A DNA stretch of 64,000 bases from Pseudaeromonas sharmana (GTDB lineage: Bacteria; Pseudomonadota; Gammaproteobacteria; Enterobacterales; Aeromonadaceae). A program made the position numbers and the translations under genes. This document shows positions 44,588 through 53,897 of the stretch, piece after piece. Location of the stretch: positions 62,001-126,000 of the forward strand of contig NZ_JBHSAF010000001.1 in assembly GCF_042649925.1 (NCBI RefSeq), written 5' to 3'. How positions within the stretch are numbered: the stretch's first letter is position 1; each line of letters opens with the position of its first letter. Below the pieces are notes generated by a model. The model did no database searches. It was not told where the DNA came from and saw only the letters and a program-made list of their open reading frames with translations.

Positions 44588-45658
44588 ATGAGAAGACCAT
44601 GGATCATGGCGGGGCTGGCACTGGGCCTGCTCATCACGCCGCCGGCTGGCGCGCTGATTCGCGGGGCCGATATTTCGGCATTGCCGCAATTGGAGGCGGC
44701 AGGGGCCAGGTTTGCCGACGATCAGGGGGCGGCAGATCTCCTGGCGATCCTGCAGCGCAATGGCATCAGTGCTGTCCGCTTGCGGGTCTGGAATCCGCAC
44801 AATCCGGCGGGCGACAGCAGTCCGGCCCAGGTCGTGGCCATGGCCCGGCGGGCGCAGGCACTGGGGCTGGATGTCATGATCGACTTCCACTACAGCGATG
44901 GGTGGGCCGACCCAGGCAAACAGGTCATACCGCTTGCCTGGCAGGGGATGACGGTGCCACAGATGACACAGGCATTGGCAACGTTTACCCAGGAGACAAT
45001 GTTGCAGTTGCAACAGGCTGGCGTCACGCCGAAATGGGTGCAACTGGGCAACGAGATCACCAACGGCATGCTCTGGCCTGATGGCCGGGTGCCTGAGTGG
45101 GACAATCTGGCCGGTTTTCTCCGGGCTGGTGGCGCGGCGGTCAAAGCGGTCTTCCCTGACAGCCAGCTGATTTTGCATCTGGATTGCGGGGGCGATAACG
45201 CTACCGCCCGACGTTGGCTGGATGCCATCACTGAGCGTCAGGTTCGCTTCGATATCATAGGGCTCTCGTACTATCCGCTATGGCACGGCGCCATGACCCA
45301 ACTTGTCAGCAACCTCGCGTCGCTGCAGGCGCGCTATCACAAACCGCTGATGGTGGTGGAAACAGCCTATCCCTGGACCCGCCAGAACGGTGATCGTGAG
45401 CCTAACATCTACACCCATACCGGCGTGGAGACCGAACCGATGACACCGCAGGGACAGGCGGCCTTTTTGTTGCGCCTGAATCAGGCGCTGGCGGCGGTGC
45501 CGGGAACACAAGCGGTGTTTTACTGGGCGCCAGAATGGATCCCGACACCCCATGGCGGGCGATATGCCGTCACCGGATGGGACAATGTCACCCTGTTTGA
45601 TTTTGATGGCCGTGCCCTGCCGGGATTGGCGGCCTTTGGTCACGGCTCGGCGCCATGA
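44588..45658 (+). CDS. Secreted endo-beta-1,4-galactanase, GH53 (copy 1)
   Basis: GH53 enzymes cut the beta-1,4-galactan side chains of pectin. The 356 residues start with a signal peptide (about 1-22). The barrel has RGADIS, RLRVWNP, DFHYSDGWADPGKQ, VQLGNEITNGMLWP with acid/base E156, GLSYYPLWHG, and VVETAYPWT with nucleophile E258. Most similar within the window to copies 2 and 3, which follow directly, so the three probably arose by duplication. It follows the porin after a terminator. Confidence 0.93.
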   Translation: MRRPWIMAGLALGLLITPPAGALIRGADISALPQLEAAGARFADDQGAADLLAILQRNGISAVRLRVWNPHNPAGDSSPAQVVAMARRAQALGLDVMIDFHYSDGWADPGKQVIPLAWQGMTVPQMTQALATFTQETMLQLQQAGVTPKWVQLGNEITNGMLWPDGRVPEWDNLAGFLRAGGAAVKAVFPDSQLILHLDCGGDNATARRWLDAITERQVRFDIIGLSYYPLWHGAMTQLVSNLASLQARYHKPLMVVETAYPWTRQNGDREPNIYTHTGVETEPMTPQGQAAFLLRLNQALAAVPGTQAVFYWAPEWIPTPHGGRYAVTGWDNVTLFDFDGRALPGLAAFGHGSAP

Positions 45659-45768
45659 TGGAGCGGATTGCCGTCGAGGCCCAAGCCAGAGCGGATGTCG
45701 ATGCCGCCTTGTCAGGCACCAGCTTGTTGATCGTTGTTTTCTAATGTTTTCTTAGCGATGGAGACGCC

Positions 45769-46887
45769 ATGATGATGAAACCTGTTTTGATGCTGCTGCT
45801 TTGCTTGTCCGCCGTGGTAGCGGCACAGGCCGAGCCGATTATCGGTGCTGATATATCCCACCTGCCGCAGCTCGAAGCGGCCGGAGCCCAATTTTATGAC
45901 CATGACGCCAAGGCGCCGGAAGATCTGCTGGTGATCCTCAAGCGCAACGGTATTAACCGTATTCGCCTCAAGGTGTGGAACGAGCCGGGCAAGTATGCCG
46001 AGTTTCCCGCCGATCAGAGCGGGCCGGAAGGCTACAACAACCCGACACATGTCGTAGCCATGGCCAAGCGCGCCCAGGCGGCCGGTCTGCAGGTCATGAT
46101 CGACTTCCACTACAGCGACTGGTGGGCAGACCCGGGCAAGCAGACCATGCCGGTGGCATGGCGCAAGCTGGATGCGGCGGCCGTCAGTGAGAAATTGTAT
46201 GCCTTTACCCATGCAGTGATGTTGCAGCTCAAGCAGGCCGGCGTGACCCCGGCCGAGGTACAGGTAGGGAATGAAATCTCCAACGGCATGCTCTGGCCGT
46301 TGGGCCGGGTCCCGGAATGGGACAATCTGGCGCGTTTTATCAAGGCCGGCGCGCGTGCAGTCAAGGACGTTTCGCCCAGTACGCGGGTGGTGCTGCATCT
46401 GGATGCCGGTGGTGACAACGCGCGTTGCCGACGCTGGTTTGATGCCATGCTGGCACGCGGCGTCAGCTTCGATGTCATCGGACTGTCGTTTTACCCGGTG
46501 TGGCATGGTTCACTCAGCGCGCTGCAGCAGAATATGACCGATTTAAGCCAGCGCTATGCCAAGCCGGTGATCGTCGTGGAGACGGCCTATCCGTGGACTA
46601 CGGAGAACGGCGACGGTCAGAAGAACATCTATACCAGCACTGGCCCGGAAACCTTCCCGATGACACCCGCCGGCCAGCAGGCGTTCCTGACCGCGTTGTG
46701 GCAGGCGGTGACATCGCTGCCGGATGGACGCGGCCAGGGGGTGATCTACTGGGAGCCGGATTTTATCCCGCAAGCCGGTGCCGGCTGGAAGGCGGGGGCT
46801 GGCGACGAGTGGGACAACGTCACGCTGTTTGACTTTCAGGGGCGTGCCCTGCCGGGGCTGAAGACCCTGGCGGAGGGGGCGCGATGA
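45769..46887 (+). CDS. Secreted endo-beta-1,4-galactanase, GH53 (copy 2)
   Basis: 372 residues with a signal peptide cut after AQA (about residue 21). IIGADISHLPQLEAAGA, RLKVWNEPG, DFHYSDWWADPGKQ, VQVGNEISNGMLWP with acid/base E169, GLSFYPVWHG and VVETAYPWT with nucleophile E271. GGAGAC lies shortly before the ATG. The last bases overlap the start of copy 3 (ATGA), so translation is coupled. Confidence 0.93.
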   Translation: MMMKPVLMLLLCLSAVVAAQAEPIIGADISHLPQLEAAGAQFYDHDAKAPEDLLVILKRNGINRIRLKVWNEPGKYAEFPADQSGPEGYNNPTHVVAMAKRAQAAGLQVMIDFHYSDWWADPGKQTMPVAWRKLDAAAVSEKLYAFTHAVMLQLKQAGVTPAEVQVGNEISNGMLWPLGRVPEWDNLARFIKAGARAVKDVSPSTRVVLHLDAGGDNARCRRWFDAMLARGVSFDVIGLSFYPVWHGSLSALQQNMTDLSQRYAKPVIVVETAYPWTTENGDGQKNIYTSTGPETFPMTPAGQQAFLTALWQAVTSLPDGRGQGVIYWEPDFIPQAGAGWKAGAGDEWDNVTLFDFQGRALPGLKTLAEGAR

Positions 46888-47921
46888 GGGATTTTATCCG
46901 CGGTGCCGACATGTCATCGTTGCCGGAGCTGGAGTATCACGGCGGTCTCCTGCTGGCCGATGGCATCCCCTGTGACGGGCTGGCGTTGCTGCAGCAGGTC
47001 GGTGTCAATGCGGTGCGTATCAAGGTATGGAACGAGCCGGGCAGCCCGGATCACTTCCCGTCGAACCAGACCGGGCCACAGGGCTTTAACAGTCCGGAAC
47101 AGGCTCTGCTCCTGGCTCAGCGCGCCAGTGCCGCCGGTCTGCAGGTGATGCTGGATTTTCACTACAGCGATGGCTGGGCCGATCCGGCCAAGCAGTTCAT
47201 GCCCCACGCCTGGCAGGGACTGACGCTGCCGCAGGTATGTGATGCCCTGTACCAGTTCACCACTGACCTGCTGCGCGACATGCTGCATGCCGGGGTCAAC
47301 CTGCACTGGGTGCAGGTTGGTAACGAGATTAGCCATGGCATGGTCTGGCCCCACGGCTTCCTGCCGGGCAACTGGCCGGCACTGGCGGCGCTGCTGCGCG
47401 CCGGGGTGGCGGCAGTGCGTAGTGCCGCGCCGACCGCGCAGGTGGTGCTGCATCTTGATGCAGGTTGCGATCAGGATCTGTATCAACGCTGGTTTGATCA
47501 GGCGGCGGCGCTCGAAGTGGCCTGGGATGCCATCGGCCTGTCGTTCTATCCCTGCTGGCATGGTGCCTTGTCCGATCTGGCGGCCAATCTTGACCAACTG
47601 GCAACGCGCTACGCATGCCCGCTACTGGTAGTCGAGACGGCGTATCCGCGCCAGCTGCACCCGCGGCGCAATGCGCAGTGGCTGCTGCAGCACACCGGCA
47701 GCGAGCCTTATCCTGCGACGCCCGAGGGCCAGGCGCAGTTCCTTGCCGCCTTGGGTCAGGTGGTCCGTGCCGTGCCTGGCGGGCTGGGTCAGGGGATCTT
47801 CTACTGGGAGCCGGCCTTGTTGCCGTTGCCGGATGGCAGTCGCGGCGTCTGGCAGAATGCCACCCTGTTTGCCGATGACGGTACGGCACTGCCGGGGCTG
47901 TCGATGCTGGGGCGGCTCTAG
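46884..47921 (+). CDS. GH53 endo-galactanase without signal peptide (copy 3, probably cytoplasmic)
   Basis: 345 residues that start directly at the mature barrel, MRDFIRGADMSSLPELEYHGG, with no signal peptide; the start is fixed by the ATGA overlap with copy 2, so an exported form is unlikely. Catalytic residues are kept: VQVGNEISHG (E148) and VVETAYPRQ (E251); DFHYSDGWADPAKQ and GLSFYPCWHG are present. It carries several extra cysteines compared with the exported copies, which fits a reducing compartment. Likely role: trimming imported galacto-oligosaccharides inside the cell alongside the GH42 beta-galactosidase (inference). Confidence 0.9.
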   Translation: MRDFIRGADMSSLPELEYHGGLLLADGIPCDGLALLQQVGVNAVRIKVWNEPGSPDHFPSNQTGPQGFNSPEQALLLAQRASAAGLQVMLDFHYSDGWADPAKQFMPHAWQGLTLPQVCDALYQFTTDLLRDMLHAGVNLHWVQVGNEISHGMVWPHGFLPGNWPALAALLRAGVAAVRSAAPTAQVVLHLDAGCDQDLYQRWFDQAAALEVAWDAIGLSFYPCWHGALSDLAANLDQLATRYACPLLVVETAYPRQLHPRRNAQWLLQHTGSEPYPATPEGQAQFLAALGQVVRAVPGGLGQGIFYWEPALLPLPDGSRGVWQNATLFADDGTALPGLSMLGRL

Positions 47922-48635
47922 CTCAGGCCGGCAGTGCGCCATGTCGGGATCCCCTCCCGGATGTGTTGCTCCGCTTGCCGGGTGCGGCGCCGGGCTGTCT
48001 GGCTCGTCGCGCGCAAGATGGTGTGCCGGAAACGGCTTGCGTTTTGAGGTTGGCGGGATCGGCTGCGCCGGTCCCCTCCCGAGTTGAGCGCGGTGGCGGC
48101 TGATTTCGATCCGCCCTCGCGGTGCAAGGTCTGCTAGATCGATAGCGGGCAGCTCCTGGCCACGCTGCTTGCCTTGTCACTGCGGGGCGACGCCATGCTC
48201 ACTCCCTCGCGATCGCTCTTCTCTTTGCGGCAGCGTGGTCAGTGTGACTCGCGCGGCAGCATCGTCAGTGTGACTCGCCCGGTGCTGTCTGCTGCTGGTG
48301 CACGGGTCATCCATGACCTGGCGCGCCCGTTTGCGCAGAGGGTTGACCGACCTGGCATGGCCTGCAACGACAGGCTGGCTCCTGCACTCACGTCAAATGC
48401 CCGCAGCAAGGCGTGCGTCGCGGCACGCTTTCCTGAAATAGAGGCCTCGTTTCTCAAACGAACCTGTTTTCTCGGAAAAACGATTGCGCTAGCCTAGGTG
48501 TTCACAAGGTCCCGGCGGTTGGCGTTAACCGGCCGCGTGGCACGCGGCATCCGGTTCTCGGCACCGCGATAGCTGCGCCCATGCGCGGTGTTCGTGTATG
48601 AGCAAGCAGCTGCGATAACCCTCAGGAGGCAAATC
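47922..48635. other. 714-base stretch without a convincing gene
   Basis: Follows the GH53 triplet. Frames here have odd composition (Arg/Pro/Ala-rich) and no ribosome-binding sites. A 26-base direct repeat in two tandem copies lies at about 48228-48279 (core GTCAGTGTGACTCGC). No terminator with a T-run was seen after copy 3. It may hold the remains of lost genes. Confidence 0.5.
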
Positions 48636-48842
48636 ATGCAGGAGACGCAACGTGAGGCGCGTTGGCGGCAGATCAAGGACGTGGCGGCGATGATCTCGCT
48701 GTGCTGTTGCGGAAGTGGAGCGCTGGCCGTGTTGTATTGGCACTATTCCGGATGGTGGTTGATTTTGGCACTGGTGTTGGGCTGGGCTTTCTATTATCCG
48801 TTTATTCGTGGCTATGTTGAGCGCAACTATTTTGGCCGTTGA
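48636..48842 (+). CDS. Small two-helix membrane protein
   Basis: 68 residues with a perfect AGGAGG site 7 bases before the ATG. A charged N-terminus (MQETQREARWRQIKDV) is followed by two hydrophobic helices (about 19-33 and 37-55) with a Cys-Cys-Cys cluster in the first, and a basic end. I do not recognise a family. Confidence 0.6.
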   Translation: MQETQREARWRQIKDVAAMISLCCCGSGALAVLYWHYSGWWLILALVLGWAFYYPFIRGYVERNYFGR

Positions 48843-48987
48843 GTCTTTGGCGGTTGAGCCCGACCGCGTGGCAACCTGGAGCGAAGAGCCAACATCCTGT
48901 TGCCGCGTCGTGGCAGGATGGCCTGCATGCCGTGCGGCTGCTGCTGACGCCATGGTGTTAAGAAAATAATTATGAAAGGGAAAACAG

Positions 48988-49527
48988 GTGAAATTTGAAA
49001 CCAGCAGATTAATTATCCGGCCTCCTGTTATCGAGGATGCTGAAGATATTTTTAGAAATTATGCACAAGATAGTGAGGTAACCAGATACTTAACCTGGCG
49101 GCCCCACCGGGAATTAAAGGAAACACTCAGCTGGGTTAATTTTTGTGTGCAGAACTGCAATACCCAGAGCAGTGTCATCTTTGTCATTTATGCCAAAGAA
49201 ACACACGAGACCATCGGCATGATAGATTTCCGCCTGGAGGGGTATAAAGCCCACTGTGGCTATGTCTTGGCAAAAAAATATTGGAATCAAGGCGTGATGA
49301 CCGAAGCCATGCAACCGGTCATCCATTACCTGGCAACCAGCGGAAATATATATCGTATCTGGGCGGTGCATGATGTCGAGAATGAAGCCTCAGGCAAGGT
49401 GTTAGAGAAATTAGGCATGCGCTGCGAAGGTGTGGTCGCCGCATCATTGCGGCATCCTAATATCTCCAATGAGCCCAGAGATGGCGTCTATTATTCGTTA
49501 GACTGTCGAACTATAACGGGTGATTGA
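48988..49527 (+). CDS. GNAT-family N-acetyltransferase, RimJ-like
   Basis: A 179-residue acetyltransferase (Acetyltransf_3 type): ETSRLIIRPPVIEDAEDIF at the N-terminus, CGYVLAKKYWNQGVMTEAM holds the acetyl-CoA loop, and NEASGKVLEKLGMRCEG is the usual motif B. Such enzymes acetylate protein N-termini or small amines. GTG start at 48988. The gene and its upstream region are clearly richer in A/T than the neighbours, a sign of possible transfer. Confidence 0.85.
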   Translation: MKFETSRLIIRPPVIEDAEDIFRNYAQDSEVTRYLTWRPHRELKETLSWVNFCVQNCNTQSSVIFVIYAKETHETIGMIDFRLEGYKAHCGYVLAKKYWNQGVMTEAMQPVIHYLATSGNIYRIWAVHDVENEASGKVLEKLGMRCEGVVAASLRHPNISNEPRDGVYYSLDCRTITGD

Positions 49528-49872
49528 CGTCAGCGGTTTCTGTCAGCATGCAACGGCTAACAGGGGATTAGGTATTAATGTCTTACCGGCGGCGGCTGGT
49601 TGTTTGGGTGTGACGGCATTGTGTGCAATGGTCATGGTAATAACAGGCAATGAATAAACGCAGGCCTGTATTTTTGCGTACCTGTTTTGTGTGTTTACAG
49701 TTTTACATCGGCTGCCTTGCGATGACATCAATAGGCTGGCATGAGTTGAAAAGGGTGTGTCGATAGCGGTGTTGCTGGCTTGGAATAAAAACAGCACTGG
49801 TCAGGTGTGTTCAGTGCAAGATCGTCAAGTCTGCTTGTTAACCGGAAATTGAATAAAGCACGGGAGAGCACA
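49528..49872. other. 345-base intergenic region
   Basis: Relatively AT-rich region between the acetyltransferase and the TPR protein. No terminator, repeat or known motif was recognised. Confidence 0.4.
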
Positions 49873-50544
49873 ATGAAAATCACAGCGATGGCACTGGCCG
49901 TATTTGTCATGAGCCAGGGGGCCTGGGCGGAACCGTATCCGGATCTGGATCCGAAAGGCGTCCTCGTCAAACAGCAAACCGCCGAGGGGGCCAAATACAG
50001 TATTGACCAGGTGTATCTGGATGAGATGCTGAAGGCACTGGCGGTGCACGCCAAAGCTTACCCGGTGCGCTTTGATAACGAGGCGGACAAGCGCAAGGCC
50101 ATACAGGATGTGCTGGTGCTGGATGGCATGCTCTCGGTGATCAATGACGCACCGCATCAGGATCTGGCGATGGTCTTGCGTCAAGCCCAGCTCAATAGCA
50201 TGGGGCACAATCTGGATATGGCTGGCGCGGCCGAAAAGGCCGACCAACTGTTTCAATCGCTACTGGCGGTCGCTCCCGATAATGCCCTGTTCAATTACGA
50301 TTATGCACTTTTCCTGGCTGGGTCCGGGCAGGGGGCCAAGGCGATTCCGTTACTGCACAAGGCGGCCGATGCCAAGTTGTATGATGCGTATTTCAGCCTC
50401 GGGTTGGTTTATCTGAGCGTCGGCAATCAGGACGCGGCGATTGAAAATCTAAACACCTACAAACGGTTGACCGGACGTCATGCCGAGGCCGATAAATTTA
50501 TTGCGGCAATCGAGTCGGGTCAGGTCAAGGTCAACGCCCACTAA
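49873..50544 (+). CDS. Exported TPR-repeat protein
   Basis: 223 residues with a signal peptide cut after AWA (about residue 19), and GGGAGAG before the ATG. The C-terminal half shows tetratricopeptide-like helical pairs (AAEKADQLFQSLLAVAPDNALFNYDYALFLAGSGQ, YFSLGLVYLSVGNQDAAIENLNTYKRL). The N-terminal half has no recognised domain. It is probably a periplasmic protein-interaction scaffold; partners unknown. Confidence 0.7.
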   Translation: MKITAMALAVFVMSQGAWAEPYPDLDPKGVLVKQQTAEGAKYSIDQVYLDEMLKALAVHAKAYPVRFDNEADKRKAIQDVLVLDGMLSVINDAPHQDLAMVLRQAQLNSMGHNLDMAGAAEKADQLFQSLLAVAPDNALFNYDYALFLAGSGQGAKAIPLLHKAADAKLYDAYFSLGLVYLSVGNQDAAIENLNTYKRLTGRHAEADKFIAAIESGQVKVNAH

Positions 50545-50730
50545 CCAGCGTCGCTGTAGTACGACAGGGCGACCTGGTGCCGGCTCACCTGGTCCTTGCT
50601 CATCTGGCGTGTTCAGCGCCTGTGGCCAGCGACCTGGCGCTGTGCCTTTGCGGCAGCGCAAGGCGTGAGCCCCCGGGATGGCAGCCGCCAGGTTGCACCT
50701 TGCGTCATTGGTGTTGCCAGTGGAGAGACT

Positions 50731-51111
50731 ATGCGTGCAAGAGTTCAGATCCTGCTGTTGGTCATGCTTGTGCTGTTTCCGCTGCTGTGGCTGGCCGGAT
50801 CGCATCTGCGCAGCGGAGAGTTGACATGGCAGTGGTTTTGGCCGAATGCGCTCTTTTATCTGGCTCCCCACGGCGTGGTGCTGGCGCTGTGCGCCTGGGC
50901 GCCGGCACGGGGGAAACCGACCCTCGTCATGCTGTTGCTCCTCAATCTGCAGTTGGCACTGATCTATGGTTGGGTGCAATGGGTGGTCCCGGGCAACGAG
51001 AGCGGATTGGCCTGGTTACTCTATATCCCTGGCTATGCGGTTTGCCTGGCGCTTTATGGGGTTTATCTGGCTTGCTGCGTTGCGCAGCGCAGCCGTCAGA
51101 AAACAGGATGA
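50731..51111 (+). CDS. Small integral membrane protein
   Basis: 126 residues, GGAGAG 3-4 bases before the ATG. About four hydrophobic helices (residues 5-20, 33-52, 58-80, 90-115) and a basic end. No recognised family. A short distance upstream of the broken gene at 51121. Confidence 0.6.
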   Translation: MRARVQILLLVMLVLFPLLWLAGSHLRSGELTWQWFWPNALFYLAPHGVVLALCAWAPARGKPTLVMLLLLNLQLALIYGWVQWVVPGNESGLAWLLYIPGYAVCLALYGVYLACCVAQRSRQKTG

Positions 51112-51120
51112 TCGTCGATA

Positions 51121-51511
51121 TGCAGGATGAACAATGGCAGCGACTGTTGGAACTTGCCCGAGCCACGCTGGGCAGGGGGCCTCGGCCAGTTGGGCGAGTG
51201 ACTCCTGATGTGGCTGGACCACGTTTTCCAGTCTGGAACATCAGCTGACTTATTGGGCGCGAGGTGTACCGGATACCGGGGAGCTGCTGGCGGATAGAAC
51301 CGTCGATGGAGGTTTGTGGCCGCAATCCTTTTATTATCAGGATTTGGCGCACATCATCTTCCCTGCTCGCTTTTATTGGGAACACGTGGTTGCCGGTGTG
51401 TTTCAATCAGGCTACAAGATGCAAGACATTGCCCGTCTGTCGGCTGAATTACACAAGGCTGCAATTCCACATCGTCTGACCGGGATGGTGCTGGAGGTGA
51501 AGTTCTATTGA
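51121..51511 (+). pseudogene. Frameshifted remnant of a small conserved protein
   Basis: The start reads MQDEQWQRLLELARATLG in one frame. The end reads HQLTYWARGVPDTGELLADR then WPQSFYYQDLAHIIFPARFYWEHVV and LHKAAIPHRLTGMVLEVKFY in another. Together they look like one ~130-residue conserved bacterial protein of unknown function, but a stop codon and at least one frame change (between about 51170 and 51260) separate them. A middle segment (WLDHVFQS) lies in the third frame, so two shifts are likely. Either a decayed gene or assembly errors. Confidence 0.6.
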
Positions 51512-51566
51512 TGTGAGTACCAGCCAGGAGTGCGTCGCTCTCACTTTAATAATCACGGAGTCATGG

Positions 51567-51806
51567 ATGCAAATCACCGCCATTGAGCCCGATCCATCCC
51601 GCTGCCCGCTGTGCGGTCAGGCCAATCACTGCCTGAATCTGGGGGCGCAGGACAGTGCTAGGCGCTGCTGGTGTAACGACCCCGCACTGCGCTTTCCTCC
51701 GGCATTGCTGGCGCGAGTAGCGCCGCCATTGCGCGGCAAGGCCTGCATCTGCCAGGCCTGTGCGCGGGCGGCGGCCGATGGTGCAAGCGAGTCGGTTACA
51801 TCCTGA
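51567..51806 (+). CDS. Cysteine-rich CWC family protein
   Basis: 79 residues with CPLCGQANHC, CWC and CICQAC spaced as in the cysteine-rich CWC family, which probably binds zinc; function unknown. The start at 51567 is preceded by CGGAG. It ends 70 bases before the next gene. Confidence 0.75.
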   Translation: MQITAIEPDPSRCPLCGQANHCLNLGAQDSARRCWCNDPALRFPPALLARVAPPLRGKACICQACARAAADGASESVTS

Positions 51807-51876
51807 CGCAGGCCCATGTCTGCCAATAACACTGGCCTATACTCATCACGTCAAGGTGAGACCCGCAGGGGGGCCG

Positions 51877-52743
51877 ATGAGACCGGGCATGAATTGGAGA
51901 GCGGCTGGATGGTGCCTGCTCTGGCTGTTGGCGCTGCCAGTCCGGGCGCAGCCGTTGGCGCGTCATGCCAATATCACCCTGATTACCGAGGAGTGGCCGC
52001 CGTACAACTATGTCGAGCAAGGGCGGCTGACCGGCGTGTCGGTGCGTATCGTCCAGGCGCTGTTGCGCGAGTTGGAACGGGGCGATCCGATCCGGGTGTA
52101 CCCGAGTCAGCGCGCCAAGCTGTTGCTGGATAGCCAGCCACGCAGCATGCTGTTCTCGATGTTCCGCCCCCCGCAGCGCGAGACGCAATACAAATGGATC
52201 GGCCCGATTGGTCACGATGCCATCTATTTCTACCAACGCAAAGGCAGTCCGCTGCAGATCCGTTCGCTAGCGGATGCCAAAGCGGTTCCGGTTATCGCCA
52301 GTCGTCAGGCTGGGCTGGTCTTCAACCTGCTCACCGACGCCGGATTCACCAATCTGGATGCGACCGCCTACACCGGGCGTCAGGTGTACAGCAAACTGCT
52401 GCGCGGGCGGGCCGACCTGGCCATCAGCGACTCACCGCTCGGGGTGCAATATCAGTTGCAACAGATGGGCGTGCCAGCTGATGCGCTGCAACAGACTCAG
52501 GTCAAAGTGGTGGACTCGGATCTCTATATCGCGGCGTCACTGGATTTTCCCGATACGGAAATCGCGCTGTGGCAACAGGCACTAGATCGGCTGAGGGCCC
52601 AAGGTGATATCGATCGGCTGTCACGAGAGGGGGCCGGGCTGATGTGGCCGTTTGCTCCCGCGCGCTGTCCTTCTGGCGGTGCTGGTTGCAGTAACCAACA
52701 GGGCGGTCTGGGCCGCCCTGTTGTTGACACCTTGCCGCCTTAG
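51877..52743 (+). CDS. Periplasmic solute-binding-like protein, family 3
   Basis: 288 residues with a signal peptide cut near VRAQP (about residue 23). LITEEWPPYNYVEQGRLTGVSVRIVQALL is the usual start of the family-3 (amino-acid type) binding fold; LRGRADLAISD and the tail are also typical. No permease or ATPase gene is nearby, so it may be an orphan receptor-like protein. GGGGGG precedes the ATG. Its last codons contain a hairpin, and its stop overlaps the last 4 bases of the convergent GH53 gene. Confidence 0.75.
   Translation: MRPGMNWRAAGWCLLWLLALPVRAQPLARHANITLITEEWPPYNYVEQGRLTGVSVRIVQALLRELERGDPIRVYPSQRAKLLLDSQPRSMLFSMFRPPQRETQYKWIGPIGHDAIYFYQRKGSPLQIRSLADAKAVPVIASRQAGLVFNLLTDAGFTNLDATAYTGRQVYSKLLRGRADLAISDSPLGVQYQLQQMGVPADALQQTQVKVVDSDLYIAASLDFPDTEIALWQQALDRLRAQGDIDRLSREGAGLMWPFAPARCPSGGAGCSNQQGGLGRPVVDTLPP
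52696..52721 (-). terminator. Hairpin at the end of the GH53 copy 4 operon
   Basis: AACAGGGCGG / CCGCCCTGTT stem with a 6-base loop just beyond the leftward GH53 stop codon, lying inside the last codons of the rightward binding-protein gene. Weak T-content afterwards on the minus strand, so moderate confidence. Confidence 0.55.
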
Positions 52744-53753
52744 TAGTTCAGCAAGAAGGCGTCCAGCGCAGTGGTTGGTTTGCCACTGTTGTCCATCAGC
52801 CCCAGGCTGTAGTTTTGCCAGTTCTTGTAGCTTTGCGGCTCCCAGTAGAAGACGCCGAGCCCCTTGCCGTTGGGGATCCACTTCATCTTCTCCAGCAGGC
52901 TGGCGATGGTGTCGTAGCTGTTCTTCGGATCATCCCACGGCATGCCAACCTCGACCACCATGACCTCCTTGCCATAGCGCGTCACCATGTCACTGAGGTT
53001 GTCGAAGCACTGGTTGTTCATGGTGTACCAGTCGCCGTTGCCGGTCTGGGTCGGGTAGATCGAGGCGCCGACGATGTCCCACTTGCCACCGTTGGCCTTC
53101 AGGCCGTCGAACATCCAGCGGTAGAGGCTGTTGTTCTCGCAATTAGCGAGGTGGACGATCACCTTGGTGCTGCTGTTGACTGCCTTGACCGCGTCGTAGC
53201 CACTGTTGATCAGCCAGGCGAAGTTTTTCATGTTCACGGAGGCTTTGCCTTCCGGCCACAGCATGCCGTTGTTGGTCTCGTTGCCGACCTGCACCCATTT
53301 GGGGGTGATGCCGGCATTTTTTAGCGTGGTCAGCGAGTTATAGGTGTGCCAGTAGACGTTCGACATCAGCTGGTCGAACGTATAGCTGCTCCAGGCTGCT
53401 GGCTTGGTCTGGTTGGCCGGATCGGCCCAGGTATCGCTGTAGTGGAAATCGATCATGATGTCGAATCCGGCGGCCTTGGCGCGCTTGGCCTTGGCTACCA
53501 CATCCGTGATGTTGTTCCAGCCGTTGGCCGGGTTGACCCACACCCGCAACCGGATGGCGTTCATGCCGTGGGCCTTGAGGATCGGAAACAGATCCTGCTG
53601 GCTGCCACTGTCGTTGTAAAACTTGTAGCCGGATTTCTCCATCTGCGTCAGCCAGCTGACATCGGCGCCCTTGACCATGGCCTCGGCCAGCGGTTGATAC
53701 AGGGCCGTCAGCGCCAGTACGGCGGCGGCGAGGGTGTTGCACTTCCACGTCAT
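52740..53753 (-). CDS. Secreted endo-beta-1,4-galactanase, GH53 (copy 4)
   Basis: 337 residues with a signal peptide cut after AEA (about 25). KGADVSWLTQMEKSGYKFYNDSG, RLRVWVNPANGW, DFHYSDTWADPANQTKPAAW, VQVGNETNNGMLWP with acid/base E159, and VVEVGMPWDDP with nucleophile E268. The pattern NET and the short loops differ from copies 1-3 and 5 and recall another GH53 branch, so it was probably acquired or diverged separately. Last gene of a leftward unit with a chemoreceptor and a small secreted protein. Confidence 0.92.
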   Translation of the reverse strand: MTWKCNTLAAAVLALTALYQPLAEAMVKGADVSWLTQMEKSGYKFYNDSGSQQDLFPILKAHGMNAIRLRVWVNPANGWNNITDVVAKAKRAKAAGFDIMIDFHYSDTWADPANQTKPAAWSSYTFDQLMSNVYWHTYNSLTTLKNAGITPKWVQVGNETNNGMLWPEGKASVNMKNFAWLINSGYDAVKAVNSSTKVIVHLANCENNSLYRWMFDGLKANGGKWDIVGASIYPTQTGNGDWYTMNNQCFDNLSDMVTRYGKEVMVVEVGMPWDDPKNSYDTIASLLEKMKWIPNGKGLGVFYWEPQSYKNWQNYSLGLMDNSGKPTTALDAFLLNY

Positions 53754-53897
53754 TGTCTATCCTCCAAACCTGTTGTTGTTTTGTCGGACGCTTGCTGCGT
53801 CCTGTTGTCAGGCAATGAACGGCTTCTGCCTGCGTGGATGCGCTATCCCGTCGGCGCATACACTCAGGGGCGGGCAGGGCTGCCCGCCGCGAGGGGA

